Source: Narthecium ossifragum
Lineage: Eukaryota > Streptophyta > Magnoliopsida > Dioscoreales > Nartheciaceae
Direction of reading: 5' to 3'
Assembly: GCA_963920575.1 (NCBI GenBank)
Contig: OY986972.1
Location: 12,288,010-12,352,009, forward strand
Length of the DNA stretch: 64,000 nt
Positions 53,682 to 64,000 of this stretch are shown in pieces; position 1 is the first letter of the stretch; each line of letters starts with the position of its first letter. Below the pieces are notes generated by a model, which saw nothing but the letters and a program-made list of their open reading frames with translations, ran no database searches and was not told where the DNA came from. Position numbers and translations under genes: made by a program.

Positions 53682-54544
53682 TGATACGGTTGGAAGTCCA
53701 GCTCCACCTGGGCTAGACCAACCCACGCCCAATTATGGGGCAGGGCCCACACATGGGCTAGATCCAGTTGGGACCCACGCAGCTCAGGCCCCACCCCTTG
53801 GTAGGACCCGACCTTGGACCAGGTCTCAAGCCAAAGCCGGCCTTAGGGATCCTAATCCTTATCTGGTTACTACCTTAGTTAGTTCTTAATTGCTTTCCTA
53901 GTTGATTTCCTAGTTTGAGTCCAGTTTATGCTTTGTTTTATTAGTTCCTATTTTGAGTCCAGTTTGTTAGGGAGTTTGAGTTATGATTGAGTCTTAGTAG
54001 GAAAGTATGGTTACTTGCTGATTAAAGCAAGGTAGTTCTCTAGTTGAAGTAGGACTCTCTTGAGGCCTCTATAAAAGGATCTCCATAGCTTGTATTAGGT
54101 TTTATGCATTGAAGAATAAAGTTAGTAGTTAAAGTAGGATATCTTGGGAGTAGCTCTAATGTAACATTCCACCACCACCAGCCCCTCCCACGTTTCTCTC
54201 TCTTGCTGGCCTTCTCCAACCGCCGGCTACCACCCTCACCACCGCCGTCCGCCGCTACCAGCCACCGCTCCAATTCAGGCGTCCTCCTTGGCCGCCGCCC
54301 CTCTTATTCCACCTCTCTTGGCGTGGATCTCCAAGAGTAACCAGCCAACCACAAGAGGATCTGTAAGGTAACCTCTTCTCTACCGTCTCCTACCTCCAGT
54401 CTTCATCTTCCTCGTCGAATACCTAGGGTCCTTCTCCTAAAACCCTAAAGGTATCTCTCGACCTAGCCATAGATTTGGCTAAGGAAGAACTGAGACCAGG
54501 GAAGAGACCAGGTACCCGTGCCTACGAGAAGGCACGGCGTAACA
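53682..54544 (+). repeat. Family C solo LTR in the family B 5' LTR
   Basis: From TGATACGGTTGG to GGCGTAACA (863 bp), TSD GAAAC (53677-53681, 54545-54549). The empty site, GGAAACTGACTCAATC, is kept in the other B LTRs (near 50507). Its 3' third (CCTAGGGTCCTTCTCC to TAGATTTGGCTAA) is close to the family B LTR, so C is a sister family. TATAAAAGG is at about 54070. Confidence 0.95.
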
Positions 54545-55186
54545 GAAACTGACTCAATCAAGATAACTACTAACTAGGAAATCATCTAAGTAAGCAAACC
54601 AGCTAGGAATAGGATTCCTTTGGCCGGCTGAGCTTAGAACGCCCAAAGGGACTTGGGTGCAGCCAACTCCTTGGCGTGGGCCCATCCAAGCAAGGACGTG
54701 GGTCCCTTCTTGGAATGGCTCGATTCGACCTCGTATCACCGGGTTCAAGCTAATACAACTCTTGGTTCATAATTGTTCTTCAGAGCTTAATAGATTCTTG
54801 ATTAACCCTTAGTTATGGGTTCATTAGCTAGGGTTAATTGAGGGTACTTGGTGAAGACCGCGATCGAACGGATCATCATACCGTAAGAACGAGCCCTTGG
54901 AATTAAATTGAGATTTTGTTGATTCAATGCATAGAATGAAGATGTTATGGTGAAATCGGAACCTTTGTATTCATCCATCATATTTTCATCTCTTATTTCG
55001 TTATTAGTCTTATATCCTCAATACTTCATATTTCTTGCTTTCCCTTCCTTATTTTCTTTCTTCTATGTTCTTTAGCGTTTTACTCTAATAATCTCTGCAA
55101 ATCTCTGTGGGTACGATACTCATCTTGCTGCTATACTGATCACACCGATTCATATGCTTGTGAGATATAAAATTTATTTATCAAGT

Positions 55187-55206
55187 TTTTGGCGGCGTTG
55201 CCGGGG
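55187..55206 (+). other. Athila/Tat primer-binding site (tRNA-Asp type)
   Basis: TTGGCGGCGTTGCCGGGGAT differs by one base from the TGGCGCCGTTGCCGGGGA primer site well known in plant Athila/Tat-type elements. Confidence 0.75.
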
Positions 55207-55239
55207 ATTTGATTAGAGTTTATTAGTAGTGAATGCAAG

Positions 55240-55450
55240 GTCGCCGATCACGGAAACTGCAACTGATCGGGATACGGCCTGAAGTTCCTCCACGTCACAT
55301 CTGTGAAGATTGCTGGTGCGCCCGTCAGACCAAACGACATCACTGTGAACTTGTACAGTCCGTACATTGTACGGAAGGCTGTCTCTGGGATGTCGCAATC
55401 CCGAATCCTCAGCTGGAGTAGTCCATGTGAAAGTCGAACCCTGAAGGGGT
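55240..55450 (-). pseudogene. Tekay reverse transcriptase fragment in D2
   Basis: The minus-strand frame reads [35 protein letters not shown], matching D1 [15 protein letters not shown]...[12 protein letters not shown]. It ends before the FVDDIL catalytic motif. A CAA microsatellite lies near 55775-55800. The plus-strand ORF 55303-56079 is antisense to this fragment and not a gene. Confidence 0.8.
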
Positions 55451-56639
55451 TGACGAATCTTTCAACTGCTAATCTATCTCCGTTATACTGCAGCGGGCGC
55501 ATACTCTGCGCTGCAACACCGTCCAGCTTCCTGACACCCATGCATCCCTGGAGGGAACCATCCATAATGAGAACAGGAACACACTTTGAGGCAACACACC
55601 TGCGCGAACGAAGTCCCGAGCTACTGACTCGGCCGACTGAGTCCTCGACTCTCCAAACGCTGCAAGCATCCACGTACGAACTCGCAACGCTCAAGACCGC
55701 CCAAAGGAGTCTCAATCTCGAACTCGGTGCCCTGCGAAGGCGACAATCAGAAAGCTCTTCAGAAAGGACAGCTGCACAAACAACAACAACAACAACAACA
55801 ACACGAGGGGAAGCTGCTCTCCAGAGCACCCTCGAGAACAAAGGGGAGGAAGTTCACCACAAGCCGGTGAACAAACCCCAGCTCTCGACAAGCAGAAGGA
55901 TCACCGAACCGCCATCTTCAACGAGAGCGAAACAACGCCGTCAGGTATACCCACGACACCTTCCCACGGCTAAAGAAGCACAACCCGGTGCGCGGCCAAT
56001 CGACGCAACCGAGGAAGCCGTCGAACCCCAACGTGTACCACACGTAGGCGACGGGCACCTAGAGGTCCCCAACCTCTAGGAACGCCCCAACAAGAGCAAC
56101 CAACCCAAGCTCTTGTCCTAATCGGTGGCTACTCCCAAAGCCACACCCGACTCCAGTCCCAAGCCAACAAGGCCGCACGGGAACGAGTCACAAGGGGGAA
56201 GCCCAGAGCCAGAAGGAAATCGCAAGCTGCGAGAAGCTCCGAAAGCTGAAGGCTGAACGCTAAAACTTGAAGTCGAAGCTGGCGGCTATGAAACTGGCTG
56301 CTGCTGAATCTACTATCTGGAATCTGAATTCCCGCGTCTGCCCTAGGTACCTGCCCCAACTGAGGCACTAGTCCACCGCTCTTGCCCACGCCGTGTGTCA
56401 CGCCCGACTGTTTTGCGGTAAACGCCCAGCGTCCCTCGCAACCAGCACCGTCGACGGAAAAGACCCACAACGGCTAGCACTCGAGCACCCGGTGGAACAC
56501 CTCTCAGTATGGCGGCCCAGGCTACCTCTCAAAGGACCGGCACGACGCTGCTGCTGCCACGGCACGACCACCGGCCAACGGCCCGGTGTCAACCCTCAAG
56601 TCACCTGTCTCAGTAGCTAGCGCACAGTCCAGGGTGCAC

Positions 56640-57115
56640 CCTGCTGTCGTCCTAGCACACCGAGCCAGATAAACCAACCAACCCACGTGTCGCCACGTGG
56701 TGTGAGTACCCAGAAGCAGAGGAGGGTACTCCCAACTGCACCACCCTCCAAGGGTAGATGCCAGAGAACAGTACGCGAACTGTTCTCAACACACAACCAA
56801 CAGTGTCCCTAGTGGCCCCGACAAGCGCCACTACGAATCGCTTCCTGGGAAGGCAAGAAAACAACAGCTCCCCAAGCAAGCGATACTCCAGTATGTCCAA
56901 AACATCCGGGATCCGGGTCACCTCCTTCAATCAGTCCTCTACTGTCGAAGGATCTCCAACACCGTCTCTGAACCCTAGCAGGTTCACCTCTCGAGATTTC
57001 GAAAGTACAAAGACGACACACGTCCAATCCCTACTCGCTCATCTCCAGCACGAGGGGAGATACTATCAGGCGAGGGAACGGACGACACCGGTGCGCATGC
57101 ACATCTCCCCCTGAG
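56640..57115 (-). pseudogene. D2 gag remnant
   Basis: The minus strand reads VNLLGFRDGVGDPSTVED, a stop, then LKEVTRIPDVLDIL, aligning with D1 LNPPRFSGTRGDPAVADDWLEGVSRVLDTL. The stop is TGA where D1 has TGG. Beyond this the frame decays, and the zinc knuckle is not recognisable. The stretch 55450-56640 between this and the RT piece has no convincing coding match. Confidence 0.65.
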
Positions 57116-57299
57116 ACGTCATGATGCAACCGGGAAGCAGCAAAATACAACAGTAAACAGATAAATAAGCATGTCACACACAATCGCAAACAGACATACA
57201 AGGATGTTCTAGACCTAGAACTATCCCATTCCATACTCAAAACCTTAATCGCAAGCCTAATCCTATCCCTGGGACCTACAGCCTGCTCTGATACCAAGC

Positions 57300-59936
57300 T
57301 GTCACACCCCGACCCAGAAAACCCATCCGGGCCGAGGCGTGAGGGGAAACCTACACTATTCATCTCCAAGTGGCGCGATACAATGCGGAATTATAGATAA
57401 ACTTAAACAAATTATATTCCAGAGGTGAAACAGAAATTCAATTTATAAATATACATCATGTTGTACTGATACAAGATTTGATACAAAATCCTCAAAGGAA
57501 AGATATTATACAATAATCCCAAAAGTCCTCAAACATGTTTACAATTTACAAAACTGCCAAAGTACAACAATCTTCGTGCAGCAACCTCAGACACCTCTGG
57601 ATGTAATCGCGCCGCCAAAAGCTGATCCCGCCGGCTCTATTGAAGAAGAACTGGCGCCTGTGCAAACGCAGCCATGGTAGGAGTGAGCGATAAGCTCAGT
57701 AGGGTTCTACTCTACGGCACACTGAAGGGAGGAAAACAACAACAGTGTCGTTTCTCCGCCTAAGTCTAAAGGATGCCACGGGTCCCACCCTATCGATGTC
57801 CCAAGGGCTCCTGTCATGAAACCTCTCTCCTGAACATGTTACCAGGAGGCCACGAAACAGTAACATACAGGATCACCCTTACCCAAGCTGGAACACCATG
57901 CCTTGGGGAACCACGTCGTGAACGCATCGACAACCATCCTTAGCACTTGGCCTTAGAGAACCGACACGACCTCTAAACCTCAAACAATGATCAGAGCCAA
58001 CTATCGCCAATCCTCAATAACAAGAGATTCAGATTATACAATCACACCCTAATCCTGACTACCAAGCCGCGGTCCTAATGGCTAGATCCGAGCTACCCCA
58101 GAGCCTCGGATCGGCGATCAGTCCATCGCCCGCCTAACCTCAGATGCCTCTAATGCAATCAAGATGCATGCAATGCTCAGGCACAGATAACAAGATATAA
58201 GCATACAACAAGATGTCATTAATCATACAGGGCTAGGCATAGCCTACAGCTAGCCAAAGGGTAACCATAGCAAAGGCCTCAAATACAGATAATCTATGCT
58301 AACCAAACAAAGATACTGAGCCAAGCATTGAACACAGATATACAATAGTCTTCAGTGCTCTCTTGCACCTGACAGACTAAGGTTCCACAGTTACCCCGCA
58401 GGTAACTGGCCACATTTATACAATAGCCCTCAGCACTCGCCGGCAATAGGCTAAGGTTCCACAATTCCTCATTAACTAACACTCATAGCTAGCTAATGGT
58501 TAAGCAACCCAATATAGCATTTAACTACTTATCAAACACGTATTAAATGCGATCAAAACCATAGATTCGTCCAAAAAGAAAAATACTTGAATCGATCCTC
58601 AAACCCGATAGAAATCCTTTTAAAACTCTACAAAATTCACTTGCAAATCTCCCAACATTTTTAAAGATCAATCACGATTGAAAGCCATTCAAGAAAGACC
58701 AGAAAACCATGTTCAAGGGCCCACGGTCGATCCGACGGTCGACCGTGAGGCCACGGTCGATGTCACGGTCGATGCCACGATCGACCGTGAGGCCAACACG
58801 AAGAAAACCAAAGGGCGACAGTCGATCCACTCATCGACCCTGGGAAGCCCAAAACCAAACAGCGCCTGACGGTCGATCCGACGGTCGACCGTCAGGTGAA
58901 ATCGGAAAAGCGAAGATCCCGCGGTCGATCCATGCATCGACCCTGGGAGGCTAAAATCCCGACAGAGCCCGACGGTCGATGCGACGGTCGACCGTCAGGC
59001 CCAGAAAGAGCAAATCAATACTCGACGGTCGATGCACCGATCGACCGTCGAGCCCCGAAAGAGCGTATCAACGCTTGACGGTCGATGCACCGATGGACCG
59101 TCGAGCCTTAAGCACAGTTCATCAGAACAGTGCCGGAAATCCAATTTCATGGATTTCAAGGATCAAATCTAGTTGGAAAACAATGAGATTTTGCAAGCAA
59201 GTGTAATTCTCGATGGGGAAACCAATGGTGCAAAGAAATCACATTTTTGATGGTTAATTCTCCAATCTATGTCAAAACAGGCGAAAACCAACAAAACGGC
59301 GATAATACGGAAATCAACCATTAGAATGCGGAAATCGCGAGTTAGGAATTCTTCAAACCATCTATAACACATGCACAATGAACTACACAACATTCTAGCA
59401 AGTATTCCTACAGTGAAAAGGCAATAAACCTATCCTAGGATAACCCGATCCTAAGATCGAGGTAGAAACACCTACCTGAAGAGATAGGGCAGCTCCTCCA
59501 CGCATCCCCCAACTCCGATCGCCATAAGCCGCTCCTTGAAATCCACACTCCGATGCCCTAGCACCCAGCCGCAGGAGAGAGAGAAGAAGAAAGAGAACGA
59601 CAGGAGAAGGAAAGAAGGAAAGAAAGAGAAAGAAGGAGCTTAAATAGAAAGCTGGAATCCATCACAGCCGTTCGATTCGATCTCTCCCGATCGAACTCCG
59701 ATCTTCCGAGCGGACGCACCCTAAAAGTTCTAATCAAACACATACATCAATCAAAGGCCATGTGTGCAACGCGGGTGTGAAACTGACTACTAGGGAGCAT
59801 ATTTACCAAAATGCCACTAGGGTCAAAAACACCGATGCGATCAACCGATCGCATCCCAAGGCCAACCGAGCCAAACCACAAACCCAGACCCTCGACCTAA
59901 CACGGTCGGACCAGATTGGAGGTACGGGTCCTCACA
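57300..59936 (-). repeat. D2 5' LTR
   Basis: 2637 bp, TGTCACACCCCGACCC to GGGTCCTCACA on the plus strand. It is related to the D1 LTR throughout but clearly diverged. The CT-rich leader and palindrome array (58718-59110) are in the same relative positions. Confidence 0.85.
58718..59110 (-). repeat. ACGGTCGAT hairpin array, D2 LTR
   Basis: Units such as CACGGTCGATCCGACGGTCG, GACGGTCGATGCACCGATCG and GACGGTCGATGCACCGATGG. The order of units and spacers (GCCCAAAACC, CATCGACCCTGGGA) matches D1 in reverse, with unit number and loops changed. Confidence 0.85.
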
Positions 59937-60876
59937 CCTAATCCTACTCAAACTAGGACTCCTAGTCAGACTCAAACTATAGTACGATCTCAACGAAGAC
60001 AGCTATCTCTAGCTGAACTGCAACAACGAAGAGCATAAGGACTTTGCTTCCAATGTGACGAGCCCTATACACCGGGGCACCGCTGTAAGCAGTTGTTGAG
60101 CATTGAGATCGTCAATGAGGAACCAGCCACGGAAGATCTAGTTGGAGCTGAGCTTGAAGAGGAGACCACAGTCCTAGCTGAGCATGGAGAACCCGCACTT
60201 GGCATGATGATTGGCCAAGTGCTTGTGGCTCTTCCAGCTACCGAGTCCATGGTAGAGGACCCGCTGTCGTCGCCTACTTCGGATCCTCTACTACCTGATC
60301 CGGACAACATCTCCCATGGCCAACTTGAGTTCAGTCCAGGTCTCACGGCAGCATCACCCCCCTCGATAGCAGCCATCTCAAGTCCGGCACCCCAATAGCT
60401 TGAACCAATTCAGGAGGATGTCAAAACCAATGCAGAGATGCAGAAGCTAGCTGGGAACATACAGAACGGAGATATCAAGGGACCATGGACAGTTCGCAAC
60501 GGAGTCATCTTCCACAAAGACCGCATCTTCTTGAGGAAGAACTCTCCAGTCATTCCAGAGATCTTGGTGACCATACACTCCAGCACACATGAAGGGTTTG
60601 TCAAGATGTGGCACCGGCTGCGAACCACCTTCTACTGGAAGGGAGTGCAAGCGCGGATCGAGGACTTCATCCGTCAGTGTGACACCTACCAACGACACAA
60701 GGCCGAGACCCTGAAGCCAGCCGCCCTACTCCAACCCCTACCCATCCCTCACGAGGTATGGACTGATATCTCTATGGACTTCATCGACGGACTCCCATCT
60801 TCTAGAGGGTACACAGCCATTCTAGTAGTCGTCGACAGATTGTCCAAATATGCACACTTCGCTCCCCTACGGCATC
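59937..60876 (+). pseudogene. Reina-type Ty3/gypsy remnant: gag knuckle fused to integrase
   Basis: Reads NPTQTRTPSQTQTIVRSQRRQ, an in-frame TAA (about 60036), then the gag knuckle CFQCDEPYTPGHRCKQL, an acidic linker, an in-frame TAG (60396) and then integrase. The integrase zinc region is HSSTHEGFVKMWHRLRTTFYW with CDTYQRHKAETLKPAALLQPL; the core begins MDFIDGLPSSRGYTAILVVVDRLSKYAHF. Protease, reverse transcriptase and RNase H are deleted. The frame is otherwise kept across the deletion. It is cut at 60876 by A4, before the core is complete. The knuckle spacing and the integrase wording point to the Reina clade. Confidence 0.8.
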
Positions 60877-63800
60877 TGATACGAGCGGCCTACTCGTAAT
60901 CCTCTCGTATCGGGTCTCTACTTCTCCAATCGATCAGAATTGGCCTGATCGGACTTGATTTGAGTCCAATTGGCTGAATCTGGTTAGCTGGATCGGATCT
61001 GGCTTGAGCTGACTGGATAGGACTTGGACTGGATCAAGTTGGATTGGTTGATTGGCTCATGGAATTGAATCTGGCTCAATCTGGGCTAAGTGACTTGGCT
61101 AAATCGGCTAGGATCGGGTTAAGTGGTTGGATTGGGCAAATGGCTGGCTGAACCGGATTGGATCCAAGGGCTGTGGTTCGCGCGGAGTGGATCGTCGGCG
61201 TATGGCGTCGCCGGCGGTCGGGACCTTGGCAGGAAGGGTCGTGGATTGATGGGGAAGAAATCCATCGGAGTGGATTGGCTGTAGGGATGCCGGATGGACG
61301 GGATCCAGAGGTCAACGGCGGGGGATTTGGGTTGACTGACGTTGGGGACGACGGCGAGGGCTTTGGGGTCGTCGGGAAGCTTTGGGATCGGGACAGGGAA
61401 GGTCGGCTAGGGTTTTAGAGTGGTTTGGTGATGAGGTCGGGGTAGGACATGGTTAACGGCGATGGGGACGAATGTCGGAAACGACGGGGAAACTCTCCGG
61501 AGACGGTGAAGGCGATGGGAAAGAGATGGCAAGGATCGTGGGGCTTAGTGGAAGAGGATGGCGGGTTTAGGTGGCGACGGGGGTGGCCGGAGAGGGAACG
61601 GGAAGGAAGCCGGCGGTGAAGCTAGGGTTTGGGCGTGAGGAGAGAGGAGGAAGACGATGCTGAGGTGGCAGGTGATGAGGAGAGAGAGTGGTGACGTGGC
61701 GCTGATGTGGAGGAGAGAGAAACTGGCGTGGAGAGAGAAACACTGGTAGAGGCGGTGCCAGCTGCGGAGAAGGTGACCGACGGGGAAGAAGGTGGATCAA
61801 TGGTGGATTTTCGGGTGGAAACTACATTACCTCTACTCCTATGATATTCTACTCCTATGATATTCTATCAACTATTCTTAATAATTTTCTTCATCATTCA
61901 TTTCCATAACCTAATACAAACTAATGAGGTCCCTTATACAGAGGCCTTGACAGAGTCCTAATCCAACTAAAAAACCCCCTTGCTTAATTACCAAGTAATA
62001 AGGCTTTCAGACTCAACTCAACTTACTAACTCAAATATCAACTAGGACTCAATTAAATATAAAAGACTAATGATAAATCCTAATCAAATACTCTAGTTTG
62101 AACTAGGGAGTTCAAGTCAAACTAGGAAAGAGGTTGAACCAGTTTGGTTCCTCTTCTGGGTTCGGGTCCAGTTGGTCGAGTCGGATCGACTCGTATCATT
62201 CCCCCTTCCTTCAGAATTGGCCTTGTCCTCAAGGCCAGAGTCAAGTCAGGTAGGATGGCTCTATGTGGCTGAACCGAATCAATTTGCTTCTGTAGCTCTG
62301 GACTCGGTGGTGAGAAACTAGGTCGATCCCATGACGAGTCCAGGGGTAGCAGGGGCAGTGCAGAGGGAGCATCTGGGGGTCGATCTGACGGCTCAAGTAA
62401 CTCCAAGAATAAGATCTTCAATGGCTCTCCTGGATCATCCTCATCATGTCTCATCAGTAGTGTTGCCCATGACCATAGGATGGGATCTGATCTCCATGGT
62501 CTGATCAACTGTGCATGGACTCGACTTGAATCTGGGTCAAGCTGGCTTTGGTCCAATCTGAAGTGAATATGGCTGGACCACGCTTCTGCTGCACTCGTCT
62601 GGGCTAGAAGTTGCTTGAACCAAGTTGAATCTTCAGCTGTGCTGAGTCGTACTCTGGTCCAAACCTGTCTGACATGGTTGGCTCTACCGGTGTCAATCTG
62701 GACTTGAGTCAGTTGAGCCAAACCGGTGTTACCATCATAGTCAGATCTGATCAGATTGAATATGGTATCTGGATAAGGTGGTTAGCTCCTTTCATGGCTC
62801 AAATCAACCTTTGAATGCTTGATCAACGGCTGAGGATGCATCTTGATCACCTGGAGTTGATCTGGATGAACCTGATTGCTGGGGACTCTTGGATCAGGTT
62901 CCGATCGAAGATTGGAACCACTGGATCAAAGATCAGGCTGATCAAACGGCTGGATCAAGTTGCAGTCTTGATCGGACGGCTGAGAAGCTGCCGGAGCTGG
63001 ATCAACGACAAAACGTTGTCGTCGGAGAGTGGCTACGGCAAAGAAAGCTTTGCAGGGACCTGGAGATTCCATCCGTACAGTTTGATCCCTGGATGGGGCT
63101 TCGAACACACCGGATCTGAAGGTGGCGGCGCGGTGGAGTTTGTTGCCGGTGATCGCCGGTGTTGTAGTTCGCGACGGTGCTTTAGCTCATCGGGAAAAGG
63201 TACGGGAAGGTCTTGGGACCTTTCTCGTGTGGTTTGATCATGGGATCAACCTCGGAATATGGTGGAGTGGAGGAGGCCGGAATAGGGAAGTTTGCCGGAT
63301 TTGAACCTCGGCGATCCAAGCTTCCTCCGTGGTCGTGGTCGGCCACGGTGGCTTCCGGGAAGGACGCCGATGCTTCCTCGGTCAGTAGGTGGAGAGGACG
63401 GCGTCGGAGGGCGGCGTTGGAGTGGCGGCTCGGGGGCGAGCCGTCGGCGCGGATGATGAGCTGGGATGAAGGGTAGTCGGTTCGAAGGTGAGCCGGGCTG
63501 GAGGAGAGGGATGAGCCGATGGCGAGTCGCGGCTTGAGCCAGGGACGGGTCGAATCCAAGGAGGAGAGAGAAAACCAGTGGAAATTCCGGAAAAATATGG
63601 AAAAATAGGGAAAGTTCTAGGAAAATCAGGAGAAGGTGGTAGAAAGTGTTCACCCTGGTCTGGCAGAGGTTGCAACAGCAGGTGCTTTGGTTCGATCTGA
63701 GAATCGGACGGTTGTTGCTCCTCAACTAGCTCCTGGATCTCTTCTCCAAGATCTGTCATAATCTGAGTTAGCTCAGGGTCAGGTTCCGCAATCCTTATAG

Positions 63801-64000
63801 CTGGGGTAGGAGTCTGGCTCGAAGTCTGAGTTATCCTCGACCAACTATTGGAAATCTGCTCCAACTCCCTACTGGTGCGCTCCATGTTTCTGCTTTGGCG
63901 TTCCATCAAAGTTCAAAAAAAAATTACCTCGGCTTGCAGACTCTTAATTTGCTATTCCCACCTTTCCTGGGATACTCCGTACATGATGGCGAAGTTTCCA
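60877..64000 (-). mobile_element. A4: family A element, continues past the window end
   Basis: 3' LTR 60877-62198 (TGATACGAG to CTCGTATCA, 1322 bp), polypurine tract (62199-62211, minus) and ORF remains to ATG at 63984. The primer site and 5' LTR lie outside the window. The left flank is GCATC (60872-60876) inside the Reina integrase, so the same 5 bp should flank the other end. Confidence 0.9.
62199..63984 (-). pseudogene. A4 family A proline-rich protein, broken
   Basis: Starts MYG at 63984 as in A1 and A2. An A-run (63917-63926) gives an early frameshift. The frame from 63909 (MMERQSRNMERTSRELEQISNSW) follows the A2-type sequence, including GEEIQELVEEQQPSDSQIE. A further shift lies near 63181. 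There is a CGA-to-TGA stop at about 62924-62926, at a CpG, and a TAC-to-TAA stop near 62787. The C-terminal block is intact (62722 downward: RPWRSDPILWSWATLLMRHDEDDPGEPLKI). At the end the frame reads through into the LTR (KEGGMIRVDPTRP). Confidence 0.75.

Larger units (their letters stand above)
49867..54738 (-). mobile_element. Full-length family B LTR retrotransposon, non-autonomous
   Basis: LTRs 49867-50690 and 53047-54738; the latter is 824 bp once a family C solo LTR and its TSD are removed, exactly the length of the first. The perfect TSD is CCGGG (49862-49866, 54739-54743). Primer site TTGGTATCAGAGC lies at 53032-53044 (minus), and the polypurine tract at 50691-50702 (minus). The interior has one long ORF and no pol. 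LTR ends TGATACGA/TCGTATCA are a perfect inverted repeat. Confidence 0.95.
49464..55182 (+). repeat. G: Athila-type LTR interrupted by the family B element
   Basis: LTR sequence 49464-49866 resumes at 54744 and ends near 55182 (TTTATTTATCA), directly before an Athila/Tat primer site. TATTTAAGG near 49481 is a likely TATA box. The U3 is missing to the left, where the PIF element joins. CGGCGTTGCCGGGGA follows. No gag is seen before the D2 sequence begins. Confidence 0.65.
55207..59936 (-). mobile_element. D2: minus-strand Tekay-type element, 5' half
   Basis: 5' LTR (57300-59936), primer site (57285-57298), degenerate gag and a short reverse transcriptase piece, then truncation near 55207 at the Athila primer region. 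LTR ends TGTGAGGACC/GTGTGACA and the leader (AGGCTGTAGGTCCCAGGGAT) match D1. No 3' LTR is present. Confidence 0.75.

Noticed and set aside
55303..56079. 258-codon plus-strand ORF
   Set aside because: It is antisense to a recognisable reverse transcriptase fragment.
1..64000. tRNA, rRNA or snRNA genes
   Set aside because: I saw only tRNA-complementary primer-binding sites, with no cloverleaf or A/B box arrangement.

Overview
The window looks like repeat-rich intergenic DNA from a flowering plant nuclear genome. The evidence is chromodomain Ty3/gypsy elements of Tekay type, a Reina-type Ty3 remnant, a Ty1/copia gag, an Athila/Tat-type LTR with its characteristic primer site, a PIF/Harbinger transposon with both of its genes, and a probable Helitron. 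I cannot name the species. I see no intact host gene; at most two short gene-like fragments are present. Coordinates of element ends are read from terminal repeats, primer-binding sites, polypurine tracts and target-site duplications (TSDs), not from a database.

Layout. 1-3655: family A LTR element A1, plus strand, left LTR cut by the window. 3656 to about 7276: minus-strand remnant of another LTR element (leader, gag-like ORF, LTR). 7277-8658 and 15302-15568: one Tekay pol fragment split by element E (8659-15301), a gag-only Tekay relative whose LTRs are longer than its interior. 15613-25432: D1, a nearly complete but decayed Tekay chromovirus. About 25433-33650: probable Helitron containing the chimeric A2 element (26400-32181), which itself holds a family B solo LTR. 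About 34431-49460: PIF/Harbinger transposon split by an Athila/Tat-like LTR (H), a possible MULE end with a coding fragment, the chimeric A3 element, and a gag-only copia element that holds another B solo LTR. 49464-55206: an Athila-type LTR (G) with a full-length family B element (49867-54738) inside it, which has a family C solo LTR in one of its LTRs. About 55207-59936: D2, a minus-strand Tekay relative. 59937-60876: Reina-type gag/integrase remnant, broken by A4 (60877 to window end).

Two themes stand out. First, families A and B are related non-autonomous LTR elements. Instead of gag-pol they carry one long proline-rich ORF with a shared C-terminal block of about 75 residues that I do not recognise. 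Second, LTRs of at least four otherwise different elements (Tekay D, Tekay-like E, a copia element and an Athila/Tat-like LTR) carry arrays of short GATCGATC-type palindromes. The arrays sit mostly beside the predicted core promoter, and in D and E also in the leader. The copia and Tekay D arrays share a longer block, in opposite orientation relative to transcription, and copy number differs between the two LTRs of one element. These arrays are the best candidate here for undescribed biology. In-frame stops in the gypsy elements are repeatedly CAG to TAG changes, as expected from deamination of methylated CHG sites.
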